DNA of 15,473 nucleotides from an uncultured Phaeodactylibacter sp. (GTDB taxonomy: Bacteria > Bacteroidota > Bacteroidia > Chitinophagales > Saprospiraceae): assembly GCA_913062745.1 (NCBI GenBank), contig CAJXXJ010000019.1:1-15473 (forward strand), read 5' to 3'. The notes beneath the pieces were generated by a model. That model searched no databases and was not told the DNA's origin. It was given only the letters and a program-made list of their open reading frames with translations. Position numbers and translations under genes: made by a program. Below, piece after piece: positions 1-6,514 of the stretch; the first letter of the stretch is position 1, and each line of letters opens with the position of its first letter.

Positions 1-30
1 CTTTCGCGGGGATACCCCGGAGGGACTCCC

Positions 31-60
31 ATCCGTGATTATCCGTGATTATCTGTGGGC
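31..60. repeat. Short tandem repeat, 10-bp unit, 3 copies (last diverged)
   Basis: Two perfect direct copies of ATCCGTGATT (31-40, 41-50) are followed by a diverged third copy ATCTGTGGGC (51-60) and a run of seven A (61-67). It lies immediately 3' of the TolC-like gene, whose stop codon is at 70-72. On the coding strand it reads as a T-run followed by GCCCACAGAT and the repeats. I recall short intergenic arrays of ATCCGTG-like units in Bacteroidota genomes, so it may be one copy of a dispersed family; that is memory, not something visible here. The flanking bases 1-30 contain only a weak GC-rich dyad (CGGGG-ATA-CCCCG at 7-19 less its last base pairings), with no T-run after it on the coding strand, so no terminator is called. 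Confidence 0.6.
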
Positions 61-69
61 AAAAAAAGA

Positions 70-1512
70 TTACTGACCCAACTGCCCAGCAGCCCAAAGC
101 AGCTTCTGTATACTCTTGAAGAATTTACCCCGCAGCTCCGTAAGCTTGAGTTGTGCCTCAATAAGCTTCTGCTCCCGGGAATTTAGAAGGAAAATGGAGC
201 TCTCCCCCAAGTCGAATTTACGGTATTCTGCATCCAGTAGCCGGCTGTAGTTCTCCACAGCGCCTTCATAGAGTGCGATTTGCTCCAGGAAGTTATTCTG
301 CTCATTATAGTAATTATCCACCTTGTTCTCAATCAGCAGGCGCTTGCGCTGCAGGCTGTACTCCGCATCCTGAATTTTGATGCGCGTCAATTGCAGCTTG
401 CCCCGCTCTTTGCGCAACAGCAGCGGGAAGTCGAAGCGCACCCCCCATTTGTAGTTCTGAGTAACCAGCGCATTCAGCCGCTGATCATCCACTCCACCCG
501 GAATGAGGTTCGTGCCATCCCCCAGCAGGTTGTACTCCAGATCCAGACGAGGCTTAAACTGTTCCAACGCCAGGCGGCGGTCCACATCCAGTTGTTCCAG
601 CTTGATTTCGTATTCCAGAATTTCCGGGTGCGTCAGCAAAGCAGTAGCCGAAAGGGCTTCCCGGCTCTGCGGCAGCGGATCCGGCTCCAATTCTTCCAGA
701 ACGGGCGGCCGCAGCTCATCGGTCACCTCCAGCGGTTCGCCCGCTTCTGTCCAGAGAAAGTTGGATAATTGTAACGTAGCATTCCGATACTCAATACGCG
801 CATTATTGAGGTCGAACATGCGGTTTTGTACCTGAATCATCGTCTCCAGGGTATCAATAGCCGGCAAGTCACCTACCCGGTAACTCTCCACAATACCCTC
901 CATACGCTGCTGTGTGATTTCCAGAGCCCGCTCGAAAACAAGAAGTTGATTGTAAGCAACACTCCAGTTCCAGTAAGCCTCCGCAGCATTCATCAAAAGG
1001 TCGTTGACCATTTTCTGCCGCTCTACTTCATTGGCCTGAGCCATCAGTTTGGCCTGCGCCAAATCAGCCCGCCGCTGATCTATGATCAGCCCTCGGCCAA
1101 TGGGTACTTTTACCCCCAGAATTGCCTGTCCGGCATCCGGTACCCGGCGTTCCGGGTTTTGGTAGAGCGCATCGAGATCAGCAGTGGCAAAAGCCCCTTT
1201 GATCTCCACCCCGTACCAGGTCGGAATCTTTACACCCGCCTCGCCGAAGGCGAAGTAGGTCTTCTCATCAAAAGACTTGGCGTCATAGTCACCGTACAGT
1301 TTTGGGTCAAACCCGCCTCGTGCCAGTTGCTCCAGCGCTTCCGCCTGAACGCCCAGCAGGCGGCCCTGCCGTGCTACCGGGTGGTAAGACGCCACCCAAG
1401 CCAGATAAGCATCCTGAAGCAGCACTTTAGCGGAGTCCAGCGGTTGTGCCTGTGCATCCAGCCCTATGATGAAGCAAAGGGCGATGCCCAACGCTCGGTA
1501 TATCCGTTTCAT
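70..1512 (-). CDS. TolC-family outer-membrane efflux/secretion channel
   Basis: 480-residue outer-membrane factor that should form the trimeric exit duct of the exporter encoded just upstream. The N terminus is a signal peptide: basic MKRIYR, a hydrophobic stretch, and a likely cut after AQA around residue 22. The remainder is rich in long amphipathic helices (for example the EVERQKMVNDLLMNAAEAYW region and the C-terminal half with repeated Leu/Arg/Glu heptads), as in the two-fold repeated OEP domain of TolC proteins, and the length is typical for the family. The ATG at 1510-1512 lies 2 bases after the stop of the HlyD-type gene, so the two are surely co-transcribed and probably translationally coupled. 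It is the last gene of the operon; the stop is TAA at 70-72. Family assignment is firm; the substrate is unknown. Confidence 0.92.
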   Translation of the reverse strand: MKRIYRALGIALCFIIGLDAQAQPLDSAKVLLQDAYLAWVASYHPVARQGRLLGVQAEALEQLARGGFDPKLYGDYDAKSFDEKTYFAFGEAGVKIPTWYGVEIKGAFATADLDALYQNPERRVPDAGQAILGVKVPIGRGLIIDQRRADLAQAKLMAQANEVERQKMVNDLLMNAAEAYWNWSVAYNQLLVFERALEITQQRMEGIVESYRVGDLPAIDTLETMIQVQNRMFDLNNARIEYRNATLQLSNFLWTEAGEPLEVTDELRPPVLEELEPDPLPQSREALSATALLTHPEILEYEIKLEQLDVDRRLALEQFKPRLDLEYNLLGDGTNLIPGGVDDQRLNALVTQNYKWGVRFDFPLLLRKERGKLQLTRIKIQDAEYSLQRKRLLIENKVDNYYNEQNNFLEQIALYEGAVENYSRLLDAEYRKFDLGESSIFLLNSREQKLIEAQLKLTELRGKFFKSIQKLLWAAGQLGQ

Positions 1513-1514
1513 GC

Positions 1515-2903
1515 TTACTTAATATTTTTCGCGGGCGCCTTGAACTGTATCCGGTCAGAATCTTTTTCCACTTCCAGCGTACGGCCGTCGTAGTAGTCTG
1601 GTGGAAATCCGTTAAGGCGCCGCCAAATTTCGTACCAGACCGGCACATTATCGAGCAGGGCGATGCCCTGTGCTCCGGAGCCAACGCGCAGCTCTTCCGG
1701 CCATTCTTCCGATTCCGGGTCAGGCCCTACCAGAATACGATATTCCCCTTTGGAGCTGATCATATTGTCAATCGCCACAACCCGGCCCTTATAAGTACCG
1801 AACGACTGCCCGGGCCAGCCGGAAAAGATAAAGGCAGGCCAGCCATCAAAGATAAAACGGACCTCCTGCCCAATATCGACCAGGGGCAGATCCATAGGTT
1901 TGATATACAGCTCCACCGCCAGCTCATATTCCGCCGGCATGATCGTCACAATGCCATCGCCCTCCTTGACTGTTTCGCCAATACCAGGCTTGATCGCTTT
2001 GGTGATGTAGCTCTTCTGTGGTGCCACTATATAGTAAAACTGACTCCGCTGAGTGTAGTTGGAGGCCTGGATGCTTAGCTTTTGCACATCGCCCTGTGCA
2101 TCAGCTATTGTGGACTGCGTACTCGCTATTTCCGACCGGACTTTGGCGATTTTTTCAGCATACTCGTTCGTGACATTTTGCAGGTCCAGTTCGGCAATCA
2201 TCAGCTCCTGCTCAGCTTCCTCTACGTAGTTGCGTTTGGTAACCAAATTGGCGGCGGCCTTTTGCTTTTTGTCCTGCATGTCTTCCACCTTGGTACGGGA
2301 AGCAATACCGTCCTCAAACAGGCTGCGCTGACGCTCCAGCTGACGCTCAGCGATTGAGTCCTGTATCACAGCCTGCTGATAATCGGCTACGGCTGTCTGA
2401 AGGGTCAGCTCCTTTTGCGTGATCTTGTTTGCGAGCTGACGCCTTTTGAAGATCAGCTCTTGTTGCATCGCATCGATCTGCTCCCGCAGAGCATTGATCT
2501 TGTTTCTGTACTCGCTGATTGCTTCCTCCTTAGCTTCCACCTGCCGCTCGGTACGGGGTACCAGCTCGGGGTCAAAGTACTCCGACTTGATTTCCGAGAG
2601 GAAGACGATCGTATCGCCTTTTTCCACCAGCTCGCCTTCCCGGACGTACCACTTTTCAATACGGCCCGGGATAGTCGCCTGTATCGTTTGCGGGCGCTGC
2701 CCCGGCTGCAGGGTGGTCACCTCACCTTTAGACTGAATATTCTGCGTCCACGGCAAAAACATGAACACCAGCACCAGCAGCATCGTGAACAGCAGCCAAC
2801 GGATGAACATCCGGTTGGCATTGGAAAGGACGGTTCCCCGGAAAGAGTTGAACCGGCTGAATTCTACTTCCTGGTTGACGGTATTTTTTGATATGTTCAA
2901 CAT
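1515..2903 (-). CDS. HlyD-family periplasmic adaptor (membrane fusion protein)
   Basis: 462-residue adaptor linking the inner-membrane ABC subunit to the TolC-like channel. Features in order: a cytoplasmic N terminus of about 30 residues, one transmembrane helix (about 32-51), the first half of a barrel-sandwich (lipoyl-like) domain (about 72-104, with ATIPGRIEKWYVREGELVEKGD), a long alpha-helical hairpin (about 118-285), the second half-barrel (about 290-323, VAPQKSYITKAIKPGIGE), and a C-terminal beta-barrel. The hairpin tip carries R191-x3-L195-x6-S202 (RQRSLFEDGIAS), matching the R-L-S motif by which adaptors dock onto TolC proteins. The C terminus has a Trp/Pro-rich stretch (PVWYEIWRRLNGFPPDYY) that I recall from Bacteroidota adaptors of this kind. 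The gene starts 4 bases after the ABC gene and ends 2 bases before the TolC-like gene. It resembles type I-secretion adaptors more than RND ones because of its ABC partner and N-terminal helix. Confidence 0.92.
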   Translation of the reverse strand: MLNISKNTVNQEVEFSRFNSFRGTVLSNANRMFIRWLLFTMLLVLVFMFLPWTQNIQSKGEVTTLQPGQRPQTIQATIPGRIEKWYVREGELVEKGDTIVFLSEIKSEYFDPELVPRTERQVEAKEEAISEYRNKINALREQIDAMQQELIFKRRQLANKITQKELTLQTAVADYQQAVIQDSIAERQLERQRSLFEDGIASRTKVEDMQDKKQKAAANLVTKRNYVEEAEQELMIAELDLQNVTNEYAEKIAKVRSEIASTQSTIADAQGDVQKLSIQASNYTQRSQFYYIVAPQKSYITKAIKPGIGETVKEGDGIVTIMPAEYELAVELYIKPMDLPLVDIGQEVRFIFDGWPAFIFSGWPGQSFGTYKGRVVAIDNMISSKGEYRILVGPDPESEEWPEELRVGSGAQGIALLDNVPVWYEIWRRLNGFPPDYYDGRTLEVEKDSDRIQFKAPAKNIK

Positions 2904-2907
2904 AGTT

Positions 2908-4704
2908 CTAAGAGCTTGATTTTACCTGCCCGGAGACGTGGTGTCCGTTTCCGGAGCTTTTGGAACTGAAATTACGCGTCCAGGTAAATACATTATTAAA
3001 GTGCGGGCCTGCCAGAACATCTTCAAATGACCCCTGCTGCACGATTTTGCCTTCCTTCATCACAATGACGCGGTCACAGCGGGAAGCCAGCACCGGGTCA
3101 TCGGTCACGGTGACCATCGTCCAGTTATGCTGACGATCGGTCAGGAAGTCGGAAATCATCTCCCGGTCCTCCTGCTCAATGCCGTAGAAGAAGCCTTCTA
3201 CCGCCAGCATGCGAGGCTTGGAAATAATACAGCGGGCCAGGATGATGCGGGTACGGATGCTCTGCGGCACATTACTGCCTTCCGGCAAAAGCATCGTCTC
3301 ATAGCCTTCGGGCAACCTATCCACATAGTTGCTCAACCCGATCTGATTGGAAATGCGGATCACTTCCTTGAGGTCCACATCCGGGATACTGAAGGTAATA
3401 TTCTCCAGTATCGTCCCCCGGAAGATATCTTCCTGCGCCGAGTAGTCGCCGATTTGCTGCCGCAAACTGTGGATATTCAGATTGCGGACCGGAAAACCGT
3501 TGTAAGCTATTGTCCCGCGGAAATCAGTGTATAAGCCTGCCATGATTTGCAGCAGCGTCGATTTGCCGGAGCCATTATAGCCCGCTATGCAAATGCGCTC
3601 ATTAGCCTTGATAGACAGGTTGATATTATCGAGCGTGTTCTTTTTGGAATCATGAAACTGAAAAGCCAGTTGTTCCAGTTCTACTTCGATGCCATTCCCC
3701 GTGTCGATTTGCTCAAACATGCGGCCGTCTTCATCCTCGATCGGTAAATCCGTAACTGCACCCAGCTTTTCCAGTCCAGTGAGCACATCGTAGATGGTTT
3801 CCATGCTCAGGATAAGCTTTTCCACAGAGTTCATTACCAGAATCACTACAATCTCTGCTGCCACAAACTGACCGATGTTAATCTGATTATTGATCACCAG
3901 GTAGGCTCCCAAAAACAGCAGGCCGGCCGTAACAATAGTCTTGAAGGCCACGATATTGCCATACTGAAATACCAGAATACGGAAGTGTTTTTTCCGGGCT
4001 TCCAGATAATCACATACCAGGCTGTCGGTCTTGTTGAGCGAAAAAGTATTGCCGCCAGCCAACTTGAAGGTGTTCATCGCTCGGGCGATCTCTTCCAGCC
4101 AGTAAGCTACTTCGTATTTGTACTTCGACTCTTTGAGGCTCGTCTTCAGGCCGCCCGGCCCGGTGATCCGGAAAATCAAAATAAGGATCACAATAAGCGC
4201 CATGCCGAAAAAGACAAAGAAGGGGTGGTAGAAGGAGATCAAAATCAGGCCGAAGAAAATCTGCAGCACTGCCGTGGAGAAGTCCATGAGTATTTTCGGC
4301 ACCCCTTTCTGCAAAGTCAGGGTATCGAAAAAACGGTTGACCAACTCCGGCGGGTAAAACCGAACCACCTCATCCAGCTTGATACGCGGGATACGGTATG
4401 CGAAGTCGAACGCGGAGCGAGCAAAAATGCGCCGCTGAATGGTTTCCGTCACCGTCAGCTGCATCACTTTAAGAATGCCGGACAAAGTTGTCGCAATAGT
4501 GACAATAGCCACTAAAATGACCAGGGAGGCAGAAAGCGCCCCTCCGGCAATGAGCCCGATAATAGCCTGTACCCCCAGCGGGAGGCTCAGGGTGATCAGG
4601 CCTGCGAAAATCGCATAAATATAAATATAGTAGATATCCTTCTTGTCCAGCTCCAGCAGCCGAAAAAAGCGCTGCAGCGGACGAACGGAACCATAATCTG
4701 CCAT
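2908..4704 (-). CDS. ABC half-transporter (TMD-NBD) with degenerate ATPase motifs
   Basis: 598-residue exporter half-molecule. The membrane domain has about six hydrophobic segments (roughly 27-50, 60-78, 143-160, 163-180, 250-272, 278-298). It is followed by a nucleotide-binding domain from about residue 338. Walker A is intact (GYNGSGKST, 375-383) and a Q-loop Gln is present (Q424). The rest is altered at gap-free aligned positions: the LSGGQ signature reads VPQSI (479-483) inside an otherwise normal GxN-RxRIxLAR frame; Walker B Asp-Glu is E503-G504; the D-loop SALD is YGIE (507-510); the switch His is D535 in VTVTDDP. No peptidase C39 or C39-like domain precedes the membrane domain. It is first of three tightly packed export genes, 183 bases after tetR. 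The inferred role is the inner-membrane engine or scaffold of a tripartite exporter; whether it hydrolyses ATP alone is doubtful. Confidence 0.9.
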   Translation of the reverse strand: MADYGSVRPLQRFFRLLELDKKDIYYIYIYAIFAGLITLSLPLGVQAIIGLIAGGALSASLVILVAIVTIATTLSGILKVMQLTVTETIQRRIFARSAFDFAYRIPRIKLDEVVRFYPPELVNRFFDTLTLQKGVPKILMDFSTAVLQIFFGLILISFYHPFFVFFGMALIVILILIFRITGPGGLKTSLKESKYKYEVAYWLEEIARAMNTFKLAGGNTFSLNKTDSLVCDYLEARKKHFRILVFQYGNIVAFKTIVTAGLLFLGAYLVINNQINIGQFVAAEIVVILVMNSVEKLILSMETIYDVLTGLEKLGAVTDLPIEDEDGRMFEQIDTGNGIEVELEQLAFQFHDSKKNTLDNINLSIKANERICIAGYNGSGKSTLLQIMAGLYTDFRGTIAYNGFPVRNLNIHSLRQQIGDYSAQEDIFRGTILENITFSIPDVDLKEVIRISNQIGLSNYVDRLPEGYETMLLPEGSNVPQSIRTRIILARCIISKPRMLAVEGFFYGIEQEDREMISDFLTDRQHNWTMVTVTDDPVLASRCDRVIVMKEGKIVQQGSFEDVLAGPHFNNVFTWTRNFSSKSSGNGHHVSGQVKSSS

Positions 4705-4887
4705 GGTGAATTGTTTTTGGCTAGCTCAGTAAACAGTGGCACAACATCGTTTCAGCTATGCCGATATCGAAACCTGCACTTTCAGCTGATATTCCTTTTT
4801 GCCCGTTCGGGAGGCAGGGACAGCTGTTAGTTCGTACAACCGCTTTTGAGCGAATCATTGGTACTCAATCTTTAAAATGCATAGATT
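4705..4887. other. 183-bp gap between tetR and the ABC gene
   Basis: No gene and no clear intrinsic terminator: a small dyad CGCT-TTTG-AGCG (4841-4852) has no T-run after it on the coding strand. No good TAnnTTTG element was found on the minus strand. An 8-bp direct repeat TTTCAGCT occurs at 4750-4757 and 4780-4787, exactly 30 bp apart. The ABC start (ATG at 4702-4704) is preceded by the A-rich CCAAAAACAATTCACC rather than a Shine-Dalgarno sequence, as is common in Bacteroidota. Read-through from tetR into the exporter genes is plausible, but an internal promoter cannot be excluded. Confidence 0.5.
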
Positions 4888-5646
4888 CTAGGAATGTTGC
4901 AATCCATTGTTTTGATGTACGTTAACATTGCCGTTAGATTTAGCGGAAGCACCGCTCGGCGGCTGCCCGGGCTGCACCAGTCTCCAGGCAAAATAACATA
5001 GAAGTTCTTCCACCTGTTCCAGCGTGTCCTCCTTTGCTTCCACCTCCGTCAGCCGGGGCAGGTGCTCTGCAAAGTAGATATGGTTATTAGCCATTTCCAG
5101 CAAATTGCTCGCCAGAGAGCGAGGGTACGGAAAGTCCGGGTTATTCTCCTGAATGACCTTGGCTACCTTTTCGCAAAGTGCCTTGTAAGAAACGAAGAAG
5201 CCTTCCCGGTTTTGTGCATCCACCAGCTTATTGTGGTAAGCTTTGGTGCCCTCTGCCACAACGATGCGGTGCAACACGTCCTCATCGATAAACGCAATAG
5301 TGGTATTGCGCTTGGCCGTATCCACAATACAACTGATCACCGCCTTTAGCCGTTCGGCAGGCACTTCCATATCGATCAGCTTGATTTCTATCCGAAACCG
5401 CATCCACTCCCAGTACCAGTTGACCAGGTACAGCAAGAGCAGATGCTTGTTTTCAAAATAGCGATAGATTGAGGCTTCTGTAGAGCCGATCCGCTCCGCC
5501 AGGCGCTTAAAGTTGAAGCGCTCCAGGCCCAGCTCATCGATCAGAAGGATACTGTACTGCAGTATCTTTCGCCCCAAGTCCGTACGCTGCGGATTGGTCT
5601 TGTACAGTTTTTCATTGATTTTTAACTCTACGGATAAGAGTGCCAT
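4888..5646 (-). CDS. TetR/AcrR-family transcriptional regulator
   Basis: 252-residue one-component regulator. The N-terminal DNA-binding domain covers about residues 22-72, with the typical helix-turn-helix around FNFKRLAERIGSTEASIYRYFENKH (45-68), ending in the usual YRYFENK recognition-helix signature. The rest is helical and should form the ligand-binding and dimerisation domain; it is diverged, so no ligand can be named. The C-terminal 25 residues are low-complexity and polar. It is slightly longer than the common 190-220 residue TetR proteins, through an N-terminal extension of about 20 residues and this tail. It lies 33 bases after the sigma-factor gene and 183 bases ahead of the exporter genes, in the same direction. 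TetR proteins often repress the exporter next to them, so it is the likely local regulator. A 19-bp palindrome 25 bp upstream of its start is a candidate binding site. No Shine-Dalgarno sequence is visible. Confidence 0.88.
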   Translation of the reverse strand: MALLSVELKINEKLYKTNPQRTDLGRKILQYSILLIDELGLERFNFKRLAERIGSTEASIYRYFENKHLLLLYLVNWYWEWMRFRIEIKLIDMEVPAERLKAVISCIVDTAKRNTTIAFIDEDVLHRIVVAEGTKAYHNKLVDAQNREGFFVSYKALCEKVAKVIQENNPDFPYPRSLASNLLEMANNHIYFAEHLPRLTEVEAKEDTLEQVEELLCYFAWRLVQPGQPPSGASAKSNGNVNVHQNNGLQHS

Positions 5647-5670
5647 ATCAGTAAGTGGTTATACAGGGGT

Positions 5671-5689
5671 GCTTAACGATTAGTTAAGC
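5671..5689. promoter_or_regulatory. 19-bp palindrome, candidate TetR operator
   Basis: Perfect inverted repeat GCTTAAC-GATTA-GTTAAGC with 7-bp arms and a 5-bp centre. It overlaps the last codons and stop (5680-5682) of the sigma-factor gene and sits 25 bp upstream of the tetR start. Size and symmetry suit a TetR dimer. Its right half ATTAGTTAAGC (5679-5689) recurs exactly at 6296-6306 in the sigma leader. It could instead form an RNA hairpin at the sigma stop codon, but no T-run follows on the coding strand, so it is not a standard terminator. The regulatory role is inferred. Confidence 0.45.
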
Positions 5690-6213
5690 AATTCATTAAG
5701 GTTCCTGGATTGATACATTCCCTTCAGTCCTTGTTGCAGCTTCTTGCGGGCAAAGAAGATGCGGCTCTTCACGGTGCCGAGAGGGATATCCAGCTCAGTG
5801 GCGATTTCATCGTATTTGAAGCCCTGATAGTGCATCATGAAAGGCACCTTGAGCCAGTCTTCCAGCCCGTCCACCAGCTTGGTGAGCTCTTTCATCGTCA
5901 CTACAGACTCGCCTCCGTTGAAGGCCGTGCGGTCTCCTGAATTGAGGAAGTAATTATTGTTGGTGTGATCGTTAAGCGTTTGCCGCCGCTTCTTTTGGCG
6001 GTAATTATTGATAAAGGTGTTGCGCATGATCGTCATCAGCCACGCACGCAGGTTGGTGTGCGGCTTATACATACTGCGGTACTTGAACGCTTTGTATGCA
6101 GTGTCCTGCAGCAAGTCCTGCGCTTCTTCCTCATTTTTGGTCAAATGACAGGCGAAGGAAAACAGCATAGACTCAAAACGGCAAAACGACTCGGTGAATT
6201 CAATCTGTGACAT
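5680..6213 (-). CDS. ECF-type RNA polymerase sigma factor (sigma-70 family)
   Basis: 177-residue group 4 sigma factor. Region 2 spans about residues 10-77: LFSFACHLTKNEEEAQDLLQDT, then the FKYRSMYKPHTNLRAWLMTI segment for -10 recognition and core binding, and NTFINNYRQKKRR. A non-conserved linker (about 78-108) leads to region 4 (about 113-163), where YDEIATELDIPLGTVKSRIFFARKKL is the helix-turn-helix for the -35 element. There is no C-terminal extension. Notably no anti-sigma gene follows; the next gene is tetR, 33 bases downstream and in the same direction. It would redirect RNA polymerase to an unknown regulon, possibly including this cluster. The ATG at 6211-6213 is chosen because region 2 begins soon after it; a second upstream ATG is out of frame. 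Family assignment is secure; the stimulus is unknown. Confidence 0.93.
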   Translation of the reverse strand: MSQIEFTESFCRFESMLFSFACHLTKNEEEAQDLLQDTAYKAFKYRSMYKPHTNLRAWLMTIMRNTFINNYRQKKRRQTLNDHTNNNYFLNSGDRTAFNGGESVVTMKELTKLVDGLEDWLKVPFMMHYQGFKYDEIATELDIPLGTVKSRIFFARKKLQQGLKGMYQSRNLNELLN

Positions 6214-6295
6214 AGGCTCTGCATTTTAGTGTTCTGGCAGTTGCCGCTTCCTGACCGGCATCATCCCTTGTGCCTTGCTCCTGCCAAATCGATTA

Positions 6296-6306
6296 ATTAG
6301 TTAAGC
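6296..6306. repeat. 11-bp match to the tetR-proximal palindrome
   Basis: ATTAGTTAAGC here is identical to 5679-5689, the centre and right arm of the palindrome upstream of tetR, in the same orientation. Both copies are followed by TTCAT (directly here, after two extra A at the other site). The left arm is not conserved, giving only a partial dyad TTAA-TTAG-TTAA (6293-6304). It lies in the presumed 5' leader of the sigma gene, just downstream of the predicted start site, where a bound repressor could block transcription. Confidence 0.35.
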
Positions 6307-6338
6307 TTCATACTATAATAGCTTTACTATCACAAACG

Positions 6339-6346
6339 CAAATATA
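6339..6346 (-). promoter_or_regulatory. Bacteroidota-type -7 promoter element for the sigma-tetR cluster
   Basis: The coding strand reads TATATTTG, an exact match to the Bacteroidota primary-sigma -7 consensus TAnnTTTG. It would give a leader of roughly 120 bases before the sigma-factor ATG. The expected -33 TTTG is not present at the right distance; the nearest A/T-rich candidate (coding strand CTTTAG, 6373-6378) is about 10 bp too far. The promoter is therefore a partial match and may need an activator or an alternative sigma factor. Confidence 0.45.
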
Positions 6347-6385
6347 ACACTCTACTCCAGACTAGGTTGAGACTAAAGCACTTTT

Positions 6386-6402
6386 TTTAGAAAAAATCTA
6401 AA
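6386..6402. promoter_or_regulatory. A/T-rich inverted repeat upstream of the sigma promoter
   Basis: TTTAGA-AAAAA-TCTAAA is a perfect 6-bp dyad with a 5-bp centre, about 40 bp upstream of the -7 element. The nearby CTAAA (6373-6377) pairs with the same TTTAG half. The position suits an activator or repressor site. On the coding strand there is no GC-rich stem, so it is not a terminator. Purely positional evidence. Confidence 0.25.
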
Positions 6403-6445
6403 CAGGCTCAAACTACCTGCCAATACTGAGGTATAGGCCTAAACG

Positions 6446-6485
6446 AAAAACGCCCGTTTTGGCTGACAAGTTACCAAAACGGGCG
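6446..6485 (-). terminator. Rho-independent terminator of the giant T9SS protein gene
   Basis: Perfect 12-bp stem CGCCCGTTTTGG (6451-6462) / CCAAAACGGGCG (6474-6485) with an 11-base loop. On the minus strand it is followed by TTTTTCGTTT. It starts 29 bases beyond the stop codon of the gene at 6515. The T-run is on the minus-strand side only, so it terminates the giant-protein transcript and insulates the sigma-tetR-exporter cluster. The remaining bases of the 6214-6514 gap hold the sigma promoter region. Confidence 0.9.
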
Positions 6486-6514
6486 TAGTTCCACCCTCTT
6501 CTAAAATAGGAACA

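Noticed and set aside
826..1593. 255-codon plus-strand open frame antisense to the TolC-like gene
   Set aside because: It overlaps a strongly supported gene, has no recognisable motif, and is typical of antisense openness in a GC-balanced coding region.
4841..4852. CGCT-TTTG-AGCG hairpin as a terminator after tetR
   Set aside because: Only a 4-bp stem and no T-run on the coding strand.
5671..5689. Palindrome as an intrinsic terminator of the sigma gene
   Set aside because: A/T-rich stem and the following coding-strand bases are ACCCCTG, not a T-run; an operator or other role is more likely.
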